DNA from: a bacterium
GTDB lineage: Bacteria > Chloroflexota > Dormibacteria > Aeolococcales > Bog-877
Length of the DNA stretch: 32,912 bases
NCBI GenBank assembly: GCA_021844355.1
Contig: JAKBTP010000197.1
Coordinates: 1-32,912, forward strand
Reading direction: 5' to 3'
Numbering within the stretch: the stretch's first letter is position 1; every line of letters begins with the position of its first letter. Under the pieces are notes generated by a model. It searched no databases and was not told where the DNA came from. It saw nothing but the letters and a program-made list of their open reading frames with translations. The position numbers and the translations under genes were made by a program. Shown here one piece after another: positions 1-9,619 of this stretch.

Positions 1-783
1 GCCCGGGCCCGGCCGATCGCCCTCCGGGAGGAGAACGGGTTCGGCATGGACATGGATGAATTCGAGTCCATGATCACCCCACGCACCCGGCTGGTGATCA
101 TCAACTCCCCCCAGAACCCCACGGGGGGCGTTCTCAGCTCGGAGCAGCTGGACCGGCTGGCCGAGCTGGCCCAGCGCCACGACTTCCTTGTCCTCAGCGA
201 TGAGATCTACTCGCGCATCTGCTTCTCGGAGCTGCCCAGACCGCTCTGGACCAGGGACGGGATGGCGGAGCGGACCGTGGTCCTGGACGGGCTGTCCAAG
301 ACCTACGCCATGTGCGGGTGGCGGCTGGGATACGGGGTGATGCCCCGGGAGCTGGCCCAGCGGATGGAGACGCTGATGATCAACACAAGCTCCTGTGCCG
401 CCGCCTTCACCCAGCTGGCGGCGGTGGAGGCGCTCCGGGCGCCGGAGTCGGAGGTGGCCGTTGGCCAGATGGTGGCCGAGTTCCGGGCCCGGCGGGACCA
501 GCTGGTGTCCGGGCTGAACAGCGTCCCCGGGATCCGCTGCCACCTGCCCTCCGCCTCCTTCTACGCCTTCCCCAACGTGGAGGGGACCGGGATACCGAGC
601 CGAGAGCTGGCCTCCCGCCTGCTGGAGGAGGCCGGGGTGGCGGTTCTCGCCGGGGAGGCCTTCGGGGAGGCGGGGCGGGGGTACATCCGTCTGGCGTACA
701 CGGTGGGACGCCCGTCGCTCGAGAAGGCGGTGGATCGCATCCGGGAGTTCGTGGCCAGCGCCTCGCCGGCTGCCGTATCGTGA
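1..783 (+). CDS. Class I/II pyridoxal-phosphate aminotransferase, C-terminal part (5' end truncated by window)
   Basis: Frame open from base 1 (ARARPIALREENGFGMDMDEF...); motifs INSPQNPTGG, SDEIYS, and PLP-lysine region DGLSKTYAMCGWRLGY. Confidence 0.93.
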   Translation, partial: ARARPIALREENGFGMDMDEFESMITPRTRLVIINSPQNPTGGVLSSEQLDRLAELAQRHDFLVLSDEIYSRICFSELPRPLWTRDGMAERTVVLDGLSKTYAMCGWRLGYGVMPRELAQRMETLMINTSSCAAAFTQLAAVEALRAPESEVAVGQMVAEFRARRDQLVSGLNSVPGIRCHLPSASFYAFPNVEGTGIPSRELASRLLEEAGVAVLAGEAFGEAGRGYIRLAYTVGRPSLEKAVDRIREFVASASPAAVS

Positions 784-1538
784 CCGCCCCCGGAGGGCGT
801 CGGCCCCTGGTGCTGATGCCGCTGCGTCCCGGTAGCCGGCCTGACCCGGAAGCGGGCATGGAAGTCCCTCTCCAGACGGCGAACCAGGCGTACCTGGCGG
901 CCCTCCAGGCGGCCGGAGCCACCCCCATCCTGGTCCCGCTCGATACCGGCGACCTGGATGGTCTGGAGTTTGCGGACGGACTCCTTCTCCCCGGGGGCCT
1001 GGATATCAACCCCCGCGCCTACGGCGCGCCGCCCCACCCCACCTGCGAGTGGGACGACCGGCTGGACGATCTGGAGTTCCGCCTGACCCGCTGGGCGCTG
1101 GAGCGGAAGCTGCCCATTCTGGGCATCTGCCGGGGCCTCCAGGTGCTCAACGTGGTCCTCGGCGGCAGTCTCGTCCAGGATCTCCCGAGTCAGCGTCCCC
1201 AGGGCGTCACACATCCCCGCCAGGGCCCCCGGTTCTCCCTGACCCACCACCTCACCTTGGTGTCCGGCGGCCGGCTGGCGGCAGCCGTGGGAGCGGACGA
1301 GGTCCCGGTCAACAGCCTGCACCACCAGGGTGTCGAGCGGCTGGCCCCTGGGCTCCTCCCCTCGGCCCGCGCCGAGGACGGCCTCATCGAGGGGGTCGAG
1401 ATGGCAGGGGACACGTGGGTGGTGGCGGTGCAGTTCCACCCGGAGGAGCTGTTCGCCACCCAGCCATACGCCGCCAGGCTGTTCGAATCGTTCGTCGCCG
1501 CCTGCTCCGGGAGGGTCCCCACGGTGGTCCCCGCCTGA
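780..1538 (+). CDS. Gamma-glutamyl-gamma-aminobutyrate hydrolase family (peptidase C26 / class I glutamine amidotransferase-like)
   Basis: GTG start at 780 overlapping upstream TGA (GTGA); LLLPGGLDINP, catalytic GICRGLQVLNV, VNSLHHQ and VQFHPEE motifs. Confidence 0.9.
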   Translation: MTAPGGRRPLVLMPLRPGSRPDPEAGMEVPLQTANQAYLAALQAAGATPILVPLDTGDLDGLEFADGLLLPGGLDINPRAYGAPPHPTCEWDDRLDDLEFRLTRWALERKLPILGICRGLQVLNVVLGGSLVQDLPSQRPQGVTHPRQGPRFSLTHHLTLVSGGRLAAAVGADEVPVNSLHHQGVERLAPGLLPSARAEDGLIEGVEMAGDTWVVAVQFHPEELFATQPYAARLFESFVAACSGRVPTVVPA

Positions 1539-1539
1539 C

Positions 1540-1566
1540 GGGCTCCCGGCCATGCTCGGCCGGCCC
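1540..1566. terminator. Probable bidirectional terminator hairpin between convergent genes
   Basis: CCGGCC (1546-1551) / ATGCTC loop / GGCCGG (1558-1563) perfect inverted repeat with outer GGG/CCC, in the 34-bp spacer between two convergent stops; no strong T-tract. Confidence 0.45.
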
Positions 1567-1572
1567 TGATGG

Positions 1573-2709
1573 TCAGTCCCCGGGAATCCCCTCCGGCAGC
1601 TCGCGTCCGGCGGCGATCAGCTCCTGGTCCTCGTCGGCGATCCGATCGAGCTCTTTGATCAGGGAGTCGACCAGCTCGGACTCGGGCAGGGTGGCCACTA
1701 CCTTGCCCTTGCGATAGAGGATCCCCTTCTGCCGGCCGCCGGCGATCCCGATGTCGGCGTGCATCCCCTCGCCGGGGCCGTTCACCACACACCCCATCAC
1801 GGAGACGGTGATCGGGCGGCGCACCCTCTGCAGCGCCGCCTCCACCCGGGAGACCATCGGCATCATGTCGATCTCCAGCCGCCCGCAGGTGGGGCAGGCC
1901 ACCAGGTTGGGGCCGGTGGGCCGCTCCTGGAGGTTGGCCAGGATCTGACGTCCCACCCGCACCTCCTCCTCAGGCTGGTCCACCAGGGACACCCGGATGG
2001 TGTCGCCGATCCCCTCCGAGAGCAGGATGCCTATCCCCATGGCGCTCTTGATGGCCCCCGTGGGGGTGGGGCCGGCCTCTGTGAGCCCCAGGTGGAGGGG
2101 GTAGCGGTTGGGGAGGCTGGCGAAGAGGCGGTTGGCAGCCAGGTTGGTGAGGACGTCACTCGCCTTTAGGCTCACCTTGATGTCCTGGAACCCCAGCTGC
2201 TCCAGGATCCCGATGTGGCCCAGTGCGGCGTCCACCATGCGCCGCGCCACGTCTTCGGGTCCGCCCTCGCCCCGGCCCCGAGTCAGCTGCTTGCGGTCGG
2301 GGAGACTGCCGGCGTTCACGCCGATGCGGATCGGCACCCCCAACTCCTGGCAGCGACGGGCGATCTCCGCGACCTTCTCGGGCTGGCGGATGTTGCCGGG
2401 GTTCAGCCGAAGGCACTGGATGCCGGCGTCCAGCGCCATGAGGGCCAAGGGGGCGTCGTAGTGGATGTCGGCCACGATCGGCAGCCGGCTCCCCTTGACG
2501 ATCTCGCGCAGCGCCACCCCGGCCTCCTCGGTGTCGCAGGTGACGCGGATCAGGTCCGCTCCGGCGTCCGCGGCTCTGGCGATCTGGTCCAGAGTCCCCC
2601 GGACGTCCTCCGTGGCTGTCTTGGTCATGGTCTGGACGCTGATCGGGGCCGCTCCTCCGATCACCACCGACCCGACCTTGATCGGCCTGGTCTTGCGGCG
2701 CTCGATCAC
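1573..2709 (-). CDS. ispG: 4-hydroxy-3-methylbut-2-en-1-yl diphosphate synthase (flavodoxin/ferredoxin)
   Basis: RRKTRPIKVGSVVIGGAAPISVQTMTKTATEDV, LRLNPGNI, VACPTCGR, VMGCVVNGPGE. Start re-assigned to GTG at 2709 overlapping rseP stop; the 833-aa track ORF is over-extended. Confidence 0.95.
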   Translation of the reverse strand: MIERRKTRPIKVGSVVIGGAAPISVQTMTKTATEDVRGTLDQIARAADAGADLIRVTCDTEEAGVALREIVKGSRLPIVADIHYDAPLALMALDAGIQCLRLNPGNIRQPEKVAEIARRCQELGVPIRIGVNAGSLPDRKQLTRGRGEGGPEDVARRMVDAALGHIGILEQLGFQDIKVSLKASDVLTNLAANRLFASLPNRYPLHLGLTEAGPTPTGAIKSAMGIGILLSEGIGDTIRVSLVDQPEEEVRVGRQILANLQERPTGPNLVACPTCGRLEIDMMPMVSRVEAALQRVRRPITVSVMGCVVNGPGEGMHADIGIAGGRQKGILYRKGKVVATLPESELVDSLIKELDRIADEDQELIAAGRELPEGIPGD

Positions 2710-3959
2710 CTGGTCAACCGGGAGATGTCGCCGAAGGTGACGTAGATGAAGAGCATCACCAACAAGGCTAACCCAACTGTGTGCACCGCCGCCTCCAGCC
2801 GGGGGCTCACCTGCCGCCGGCGCGCCGTCTCCAGGAGGATGAAGAAGAGGCGGCCGCCGTCCAGGAAGGGGACCGGCAGGAGGTTGAAGAGCCCGAGGTT
2901 CAGGCTGATGAGGCCGAGCAGGGTGGCGTAGACGGAGAGCGAGATCTGGGCCGCGATCGAGGTCTCCTGGGCGATGCCCACCGGACCGGTGAGCTGCAGG
3001 TTGGGGTTGTGGTGGGGGGTGATCAGGGCCCAGAGGTTGACGAAGGTGGCGCCGATCTCCTGGGGCACGGTCCAGAACCCCACTGCCAGCGCCTGGTACC
3101 AGGGCATGGGGGCATCCCCCAAGCCCGGTAGCAGGGGGTTGCCAGCGGACGCCAGATATCCCACCTGCCACTCGACCTGGAGCTGGGAACGGGGCACCTG
3201 GACCGTCCTGCGCTCTCTGCCCGAGAGGTAGGTGACCGCCAGCGCGCCGGAGCCGGGAACGCCGGATGCCAGCTGTGCGGGTGGCGTGTGGGGGATCGCC
3301 CTGCCGTCTATGGCCACGATCTCGGCCTCCAAGGGGACCGGAGAATGGGCCTGGAGCCCCACCCAGTGCAGCTGAGGAGTGACCCTGTAGGTGCGCGGCG
3401 CCCCTCCCCCCCAGGGCCTCATCTCGACTCGGACCGGCCGACCCGCCGCCGCCTGGATGAGGTCCCGGATGCGCACCAACGAGGTGGTGGCGGTGCCATC
3501 CACCCCGGTGATCTGGTACCCGGCGGCCGGCGCACCGGCGGCCGCCAGCCCGCCACCCTGCTGGACCTGAGGGGAGGGGCCACCGGCAGCGGCGACCGCG
3601 GTGAAGAGAAGGCCGGCCAGCAGAAGGTTGGTTATCCCCCCAGCCGCCAGCACCGCCGCCCGGCGGGTGCGCGACGCCTTGAGGAACGCTCGGGGGCCGC
3701 CGCTGGCGGCGGGGTCCTCCAGCCCGGTCATCCCGGCCATGCGCACATACCCCCCGAAGGGCAGCAGGCGTAACGAATAGCGGGTCTCCCCGCGGGTGCG
3801 GCTGGCCAGCCGGGGCCCGAAGCCGATCGAGAACTCGTCCACCTGGATCCCCGCCCACTTGGCGACGGCGAAGTGCCCGGCCTCGTGGAGGGAGATGACC
3901 ACCAGGAGCATGAGCACGATGCCCCCCACGCTCTGCCAGGTGAAGGCGAAACCGGTCAC
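2706..3959 (-). CDS. rseP: Site-2 intramembrane metalloprotease RseP (M50) with PDZ region
   Basis: HEAGH zinc motif near N terminus, FGPRL, PDZ-like central region, C-terminal NLLPVPFLDGGRL motif. Confidence 0.93.
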   Translation of the reverse strand: MTGFAFTWQSVGGIVLMLLVVISLHEAGHFAVAKWAGIQVDEFSIGFGPRLASRTRGETRYSLRLLPFGGYVRMAGMTGLEDPAASGGPRAFLKASRTRRAAVLAAGGITNLLLAGLLFTAVAAAGGPSPQVQQGGGLAAAGAPAAGYQITGVDGTATTSLVRIRDLIQAAAGRPVRVEMRPWGGGAPRTYRVTPQLHWVGLQAHSPVPLEAEIVAIDGRAIPHTPPAQLASGVPGSGALAVTYLSGRERRTVQVPRSQLQVEWQVGYLASAGNPLLPGLGDAPMPWYQALAVGFWTVPQEIGATFVNLWALITPHHNPNLQLTGPVGIAQETSIAAQISLSVYATLLGLISLNLGLFNLLPVPFLDGGRLFFILLETARRRQVSPRLEAAVHTVGLALLVMLFIYVTFGDISRLTR

Positions 3960-5131
3960 AGCCGCCGGCCCCCCGTCGCACCGCGGCGGTCCAGCTGTCC
4001 CAGCATCGCGGCGGCCATGGTCCGTCCAAAGGCGTCGGCCGCCAGGACATCCTCCAGGGTTGTCGGGGGGGCACCGGAGTACGAGCCGGTCACCTCGGAC
4101 ACCAGCTCCACCATCTCCCCGAATCGCAACTCACCCCGCAGGAAGGCGGCCACCGCAACCTCGTTGGCGGCGTTCATCACCGCCGGTGCGCCTCCGCCGC
4201 GGCTGGCCGCCTCGCGGGCCAGGCTGAGGGCGGGGAAGCGGCTGGGGTCCGGCTCCTCGAACTCCAGCCTGCCTGCCCCCGCCAGATCCAGGGGAGGGAC
4301 CACCCCCGGCAGCCGCCTGCCGCCGGAGAGGGCCAGAGCGATGGGGGCGCGCATGTCGGCCACCCCCAGCTGGGCCACCATGGTGCCGTCACAGAACTCC
4401 ACGGCGGAGTGGACGGCACTCTGGGGATGGATCACCACCGAGATCCTGGAGTAGGGGATGGCGAAGAGGAAGTGGGCCTCGATCACCTCCAGCCCCTTGT
4501 TCATCATGGTGGCGCTGTCCACGGTCACCTTGGGCCCCATCCTCCAATTGGGGTGGGCCAGAGCCATCTCCGGGGTCGCGTCTCGGAGCCCGGCCAGCGG
4601 AGCTGTGCGGAAGGGGCCGCCGCTGGCCGTGAGCCAGAGGCGCGCCACGTCCTGAGCCGACTCGCCGCGCAGGCACTGCCAGATCGCCGAGTGCTCGCTG
4701 TCCACGGGGACGATCTCCGCACCCGACCTGCGCGCCGCGGCGGTGACCAGCTCGCCGGCCATCACCAAGACCTCCTTGGTGGCGATGGCCAGGCGGCAGG
4801 GGCGGTGCAGGGCCGCCAGGGTGGGCAGGAGGGCGGCGGCCCCGCCGCCCGCCACCAGCACCACATCAGCCCGGGGGTCGGCGGCCAGCTGGCACGCGGC
4901 GTCCTCGCCGATCCCAACGCCTGAGGGCACCGGCCCGTCAGGGTCGACCACCACGGACACCGCCCCAGGGAACGGGCGCAGCGCCGCCTGGAGAGCTTCG
5001 GTCCTTTGTCCGGCTACGGCCCCCAGCAGCTCGAATTCCTCGGGGTAGCGGGAGATGACCTCCAGCGCCTGGCTCCCTATCGACCCGGTGGCGCCGAGCA
5101 CCACGACTCGGGTCCGTCTAGCGGAGGGCAC
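3956..5131 (-). CDS. dxr: 1-deoxy-D-xylulose 5-phosphate reductoisomerase
   Basis: VVVLGATGSIGSQALEVI; ATKEVLVMAGE; PVDSEHSAIWQCL; LTASGGPFR; HPNWRMGPKVTVDSATMMNKGLEVIEAH. Confidence 0.96.
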   Translation of the reverse strand: MPSARRTRVVVLGATGSIGSQALEVISRYPEEFELLGAVAGQRTEALQAALRPFPGAVSVVVDPDGPVPSGVGIGEDAACQLAADPRADVVLVAGGGAAALLPTLAALHRPCRLAIATKEVLVMAGELVTAAARRSGAEIVPVDSEHSAIWQCLRGESAQDVARLWLTASGGPFRTAPLAGLRDATPEMALAHPNWRMGPKVTVDSATMMNKGLEVIEAHFLFAIPYSRISVVIHPQSAVHSAVEFCDGTMVAQLGVADMRAPIALALSGGRRLPGVVPPLDLAGAGRLEFEEPDPSRFPALSLAREAASRGGGAPAVMNAANEVAVAAFLRGELRFGEMVELVSEVTGSYSGAPPTTLEDVLAADAFGRTMAAAMLGQLDRRGATGGRRL

Positions 5132-5927
5132 CGGCCGCCACCAGCAGCGAGTACATCACCGGGGCCACGAAGAGCAGGCTGTCCACCCGGTCCAGTATGC
5201 CGCCGTGTCCGGGAATCAGCCGTCCGGAGTCCTTCACTCCCAGCTCGCGCTTGAGCTGGGACTCCGCCAGATCCCCGGCAATGGCCGCCAAGGAGCAGGT
5301 GGCGGCCACCAGCGCAGCCACCCCCCAGGAGAGTCCGGGAAGCGCCAGCGGCAGGAGCGCCGTCACCGCCAGCGCGGGAAGGAGGAAGCCGGCGGCGGCG
5401 CCCTCCCAGGTCTTGGAGGGGCTGATGCGCGGGAAGAACGGGTGGCGCCCAAGGCGGGAGCCCACCAGATAGGCCCCGGTGTCCCCCAACACCGACACCC
5501 CCACCGCCAGGAGGACCACCTCCGCCCCCCGGGAGTGGGCGCTCCGGTACAGGAGGGGCAGGAACCCGGCCAGGTAGCCGATCCAGACGGCCCCCCCGAA
5601 GGCCACCGCCCAGCGCGCCACCGGCCGGCTGTCGGGGCGGGAGAGCAGGGTCAGGGCCATCCCGGCGAGAGCCCCGGCGGTGAGGCCCACGCCGGCGGCG
5701 GGCACCGTCGGGTAGGCGTAGCGGAGCACCCAGAACGCCGAGAGCGGGGCGAGGACGAGAAGGTTGGGCAGGAGCCCCGCCGCCCGCCAGAGCCGTCGGT
5801 ACTCGAGCAGTCCCAGCGCGGCCGCCAGGACCACCAGCGCCGCCAGGTACCCCGAGCCCATCTCCAGCGCGACACCCAGGACCACCAGCAGAGCGATCCC
5901 GCTGGCGGTCCGGATCCAGAGCCTCAA
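5118..5927 (-). CDS. cdsA: Phosphatidate cytidylyltransferase
   Basis: Multi-TM protein with DTGAYLVGSRLGRHPFFPRISPSKTWEGAAAG and C-terminal KRELGVKDSGRLIPGHGGILDRVDSLLF signature. Confidence 0.95.
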   Translation of the reverse strand: MRLWIRTASGIALLVVLGVALEMGSGYLAALVVLAAALGLLEYRRLWRAAGLLPNLLVLAPLSAFWVLRYAYPTVPAAGVGLTAGALAGMALTLLSRPDSRPVARWAVAFGGAVWIGYLAGFLPLLYRSAHSRGAEVVLLAVGVSVLGDTGAYLVGSRLGRHPFFPRISPSKTWEGAAAGFLLPALAVTALLPLALPGLSWGVAALVAATCSLAAIAGDLAESQLKRELGVKDSGRLIPGHGGILDRVDSLLFVAPVMYSLLVAAGALR

Positions 5928-6634
5928 TCGAGCTCCGGGACCCCGCCGAAGCGGCGGACCCGTACGGCGTAGTCGGCGAGCGCCGCCTCCAGGTCGGCGG
6001 CGCCGAAGTCGGGCCAGAGGGTCTGGGTGACGTACAGCTCGGCGTAGGCCGCCTGCCAGATGAGGAAGTTGCTGGTCCGGAGTTCTCCGGCGGTGCGGAT
6101 GATGAGGTCGGGATCGGGCAGCCCGGCGGTGTAGAGGTGGGCGGCGAGCATCTGCTCGTCCAGCTGGCGGAGGTCCTGTCCCGCCTGGGCCAGGGAGCGG
6201 ACCGCGTCCACGATCTCCGCCCTACCCCCGTAGTTGATGGCCACGTTCAGGGAGCCGCGGGTGTTCTCCCGGGTGCGCACCTCGGCCTTCTCCACCAGGC
6301 GGCAGAGCCGCGCCGACAGCCGCTCACGGCGGCCGATGACCCGGATCCGCACCCCGTTCTGGTGGAGCTCGTCCACCTCCTCCTGCAAGGTCTGCTCGAA
6401 GAGGCGCATCAGGGTCGCCACCTCGTACCGGGGGCGGGACCAGTTCTCGGTGGAGAAGGCGTACAGGGTAAGGTGATGGACCCCGGCCCGATCCGCCGCC
6501 TCCATGACGCGCCGGATGGCCCGAATCCCCGCTCGATGCCCTTCGGTGCGCCGCTGGCCGCGCTGCCGGGCCCAGCGCCCGTTGCCGTCCATGATGATCC
6601 CGATGTGGGCGGGCAAGGCCGCGCGCTCAGCCAC
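5924..6634 (-). CDS. uppS: Isoprenyl (undecaprenyl) diphosphate synthase
   Basis: HIGIIMDGNGRWA, LYAFSTENW, NVAINYGGRAEIVDA, PDLIIRTAGELRTSNFLIWQAAYAELY. Confidence 0.95.
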   Translation of the reverse strand: MAERAALPAHIGIIMDGNGRWARQRGQRRTEGHRAGIRAIRRVMEAADRAGVHHLTLYAFSTENWSRPRYEVATLMRLFEQTLQEEVDELHQNGVRIRVIGRRERLSARLCRLVEKAEVRTRENTRGSLNVAINYGGRAEIVDAVRSLAQAGQDLRQLDEQMLAAHLYTAGLPDPDLIIRTAGELRTSNFLIWQAAYAELYVTQTLWPDFGAADLEAALADYAVRVRRFGGVPELD

Positions 6635-6649
6635 CGCCCGAATCCTCGT

Positions 6650-7207
6650 TCACACCTCGAGCAACTCGACTTCCTTCCGTCGGGCGATCTCCTCCACCCG
6701 CTCCACATGGCGGTCCGTGATCCGCTGCAGGTCGCTGTGGGCGCGCTGGGCCTGGTCCTCGGAGATCTCCCCGTCGTGCTCCAGCTTGCGCAGCCGCTCC
6801 AGGTCGTCTCGGCGGATGTTGCGGATGGCGACCTTGGCCTCCTCGGAGCGCTGCTTGACGAGGCGCACGAACTCCCGGCGCCGCTCCTCGTTGAGCGGGG
6901 GAACCGGCACCCGGATCACCTGGCCATCGTTGCTGGGGTTGAGCCCCAGCTCACTGCGCTGCAGTGCCCGTTCGATGGCCGCGATGAGGTGCCGGTCCCA
7001 CGGCTGGACTAGGATCATGTGCGGCTCGGGTGCCGAGAGGCTGGCCACCTGGTTGATCGGCACCTGGCTCTCGTAGGCGTCGACCTTGACGTGCTCGATC
7101 AGAGCGGGCGAGGCCCGGCCCGTGCGGATCGAGGCGAGCTCTCGCTGCAGGGCGTCCAGGCTCTTGGCCATCCGCTCCTCCGCGGCGCGTAGCAGGTCCG
7201 CGCTCAC
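6650..7207 (-). CDS. frr: Ribosome recycling factor
   Basis: RRF fold motifs: [56 protein letters not shown] start overlaps pyrH stop. Confidence 0.96.
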   Translation of the reverse strand: MSADLLRAAEERMAKSLDALQRELASIRTGRASPALIEHVKVDAYESQVPINQVASLSAPEPHMILVQPWDRHLIAAIERALQRSELGLNPSNDGQVIRVPVPPLNEERRREFVRLVKQRSEEAKVAIRNIRRDDLERLRKLEHDGEISEDQAQRAHSDLQRITDRHVERVEEIARRKEVELLEV

Positions 7208-7983
7208 CCCATGTTCTCCTGGTCAGTGACCAAGGTCCCGACCCGCTCCCCGCTGACCGCCCGGGCCAGATTGCCCGGGGTGAAGAGGTCCAGGACCAGG
7301 AGAGGGAGACGGTTGTCCATGCAGAGGGTGATCGCCGTGTTGTCCATCACCTGCAGCCCCCGATTGAGGACGTCCAGGTAGGAGATGGTCTCGAACCGCT
7401 CGGCGTTGGCGTCCTTGGTGGGATCGGCGCTGTAGACCCCGTCCACCCTGGTGGCCTTGATGAGCACGTCCGCACCTATCTCCGCGGCCCGCAGGGCCGC
7501 CGGGGTGTCGGTGGTGAAGAAGGGATTGCCCGAGCCGGCGCAGAAGACGACCACCCTCCCCTTCTCCAGATGGCGGATGGCCCGGCCCCGGATGTACGGC
7601 TCGGCCACCTGGTGCATCTCGATGGCGGTCTGAACCCGGGTGGGCATGCCGTGTGCCTCGAGGGCGTCCCGGAGGGCGAGCCCGTTGATCACTGTTCCCA
7701 GCATCCCCATCAGGTCCGCGGTGACCCGATTCATACCCCGCCGGGCCCCGGCCAGCCCGCGGAAGATGTTGCCGCCTCCCATCATCACCGCGATCTCGGT
7801 CCCCAGCTGGTGCGCGGCCTGCAACTCCAGGGCCACCGTGTCCAGGACCAGCGGGTCGATGCCGTAGCCGCCGTCCCCGACCAGGGCCTCCCCACTGAGC
7901 TTGATCACCACCCGCCGATAGCGGGCAGGGGGACGCTGCCGGTCCTGGCCCGCCACCCCGGTGAGGGGCATGGCCTCAACCAC
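7204..7983 (-). CDS. pyrH: UMP kinase
   Basis: [53 protein letters not shown]. Confidence 0.96.
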   Translation of the reverse strand: MVEAMPLTGVAGQDRQRPPARYRRVVIKLSGEALVGDGGYGIDPLVLDTVALELQAAHQLGTEIAVMMGGGNIFRGLAGARRGMNRVTADLMGMLGTVINGLALRDALEAHGMPTRVQTAIEMHQVAEPYIRGRAIRHLEKGRVVVFCAGSGNPFFTTDTPAALRAAEIGADVLIKATRVDGVYSADPTKDANAERFETISYLDVLNRGLQVMDNTAITLCMDNRLPLLVLDLFTPGNLARAVSGERVGTLVTDQENMG

Positions 7984-8611
7984 CTGCGCCTCCCTCGGCC
8001 CTCTCCCCCAGGGGGAAGCGGGCGAAGCGGGCCACCGAAATGTTCTCTCCCGTTGAGGCGATCGTCTCCTTGATCACCTCCTCCACGCGGCGCGCCTTCT
8101 TGCCGGCTTCATCCCGGATCCAGGGTTGCTCGTAGAGGCATACCGTCTCGAGCCACTTGCGCAACTTCCCCTCGACGATCTGGTCCACCCGGGCCTGGTC
8201 CCGGCCCTCGGCCACGGCCTGCTGGCGGTAGATCTCCCTCTCGTGCTCCAACACCTCCGCGGGGACGTCCTCCCGGCGGATCCAGCGCGGACCGAGGCTG
8301 GCCACCTGCAGAGCCAGGTCGTGGACCAGCGCCTTGAACTCGTCGGTACGGGCCACGAAGTCGCTCTCGCAGTTGACCTCCAGGAGGACCCCCAGCCGCC
8401 CGCCGGGGTGGATGTAGGCGTCCACCAGCCCCTCGCGGGTCTCCCTCTCGGCCCTCTTCTCCGCCGAGGCGAGCCCCTTGGTTCGGAGCAGGTCACGGGC
8501 ACGGTCGAAGTCTCCAGCCGAGTCGACCAGGGCGCGCTTGACGTCCATGATCCCTGCCCCGGTCTGCTGTCGCAGCTGGCGCACCAGCTCCGCCGAGATT
8601 ACCTGGCTCAC
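7976..8611 (-). CDS. tsf: Elongation factor Ts (short form)
   Basis: [42 protein letters not shown]; 211 aa; GTG start overlaps rpsB stop. Confidence 0.95.
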   Translation of the reverse strand: MSQVISAELVRQLRQQTGAGIMDVKRALVDSAGDFDRARDLLRTKGLASAEKRAERETREGLVDAYIHPGGRLGVLLEVNCESDFVARTDEFKALVHDLALQVASLGPRWIRREDVPAEVLEHEREIYRQQAVAEGRDQARVDQIVEGKLRKWLETVCLYEQPWIRDEAGKKARRVEEVIKETIASTGENISVARFARFPLGERAEGGAGG

Positions 8612-9414
8612 TCCCCGACCTCCTCATGCTCCGGCTCCGCGCTGGCCTCGCTGGCCGCCTGCTCCTCGGCGGCCCGGAGCTGGGCCGCCCGCTCCGCCGC
8701 GGCCTGAGCCTGAGCGGCCTCGATCTGCCGGCGCTGATCGAGCCCCTCCACGATCGCGTTGGTGAGCCGGGTCACGATCAGGCGCACGCTGCGGATGGCG
8801 TCGTCGTTGCCGGGGATCACGTAGCTGATCTCGTCCGGGTCGCAGTTGCTGTCGGTGATGGCGATGATCGGGATCTTGAGCTTGTTGGCCTCGGTGACCG
8901 CGAGTCGCTCCTTGTGGGGATCGACCACGAACAGCGCCGCCGGCAGCCGCTTCATCCCGGTGATGCCGGAGAAGTTGCGCCGAAGGCGCTCCAGCTCATC
9001 CTCGCGGCGCCGCTGCTCCTTCTTGATCATGCCCGCGAAACCGTCCCGCTCCTGGCGCTCGGAGAGCTCGGTGAGCCGCCGCAGCTGCAGCTTCACCACC
9101 TCGAAGTTGGTCAGCATCCCTCCCATCCAGCGGTTGATCACGTAGGGCTGGTGGGAGCGCTCGCACTCCGCCTCGATGGTGTCCCGGGCCTGCTTCTTGG
9201 TGCCCACGAAGAGGATCTGCCCCCCCTGGGACACGGTGTCCCGGGCGAAGGCACAGGCGGCGTCCAGGAGCTCCACAGTCTGGGCCACGTCCAGGATGTG
9301 GATACCCCCGCGGCTGGTGAAGATGTAGGGCCGCATCTTGGGATTCCACCGGCTGGTCTGGTGACCGAAGTGGACCCCGTTTTGCAGAAGCTCGGTGAGC
9401 GTGGCCACGGGCAT
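8608..9414 (-). CDS. rpsB: 30S ribosomal protein uS2 with Ala/Glu-rich C-terminal tail
   Basis: MPVATLTELLQNGVHFGHQTSRWNPKMRPYIF..., VDPHKERLAVTEANKLKIPIIAITDSNCDPDEISYVIPGND; ATG at 9414 preceded by GGAGG; the track ORF starts 45 codons too early. Confidence 0.96.
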   Translation of the reverse strand: MPVATLTELLQNGVHFGHQTSRWNPKMRPYIFTSRGGIHILDVAQTVELLDAACAFARDTVSQGGQILFVGTKKQARDTIEAECERSHQPYVINRWMGGMLTNFEVVKLQLRRLTELSERQERDGFAGMIKKEQRRREDELERLRRNFSGITGMKRLPAALFVVDPHKERLAVTEANKLKIPIIAITDSNCDPDEISYVIPGNDDAIRSVRLIVTRLTNAIVEGLDQRRQIEAAQAQAAAERAAQLRAAEEQAASEASAEPEHEEVGE

Positions 9415-9451
9415 GGTGCGCCTCCAGTTGCGTTGAACCTCTGCCCACCAT

Positions 9452-9494
9452 CCACCGGCGCCCGGCCCAGGGGAACCCGGGGGCCGTCCGGTGG
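9452..9494 (-). promoter_or_regulatory. Nested stem-loop in rpsB 5' leader (candidate leader element)
   Basis: 7-bp outer stem CCACCGG (9452-9458)/CCGGTGG (9488-9494) and 6-bp inner stem CGGCCC (9463-9468)/GGGCCG (9481-9486), ending 38 nt upstream of rpsB ATG. Confidence 0.4.
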
Positions 9495-9595
9495 GCATGT
9501 GAATTTGATCTCCGTCGCCAATGGTAGCCCAAAACCCGGAAGCGAACACCGAGGGAGCCGGTCACGCGGGCCCAGCCGGCGGCGTTTGAGGAACG

Positions 9596-9615
9596 GACCG
9601 GCCTTGGGCCCGGTC
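9596..9615 (-). terminator. Hairpin just downstream of hslU stop
   Basis: GACCGG(CC)..(GG)CCGGTC stem with one bulge, beginning 4 nt after the hslU stop; little T-tract. Confidence 0.4.
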
Positions 9616-9619
9616 GGCC

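Noticed and set aside
2710-4074. N-terminal ~450 aa of the 833-aa minus ORF containing ispG
   Set aside because: Out-of-frame overlap with rseP; no recognizable domain; ispG starts at GTG 2709.
5055-5972. 305-aa + strand ORF over cdsA/uppS
   Set aside because: G/P/R/H-rich shadow ORF opposite strongly supported cdsA.
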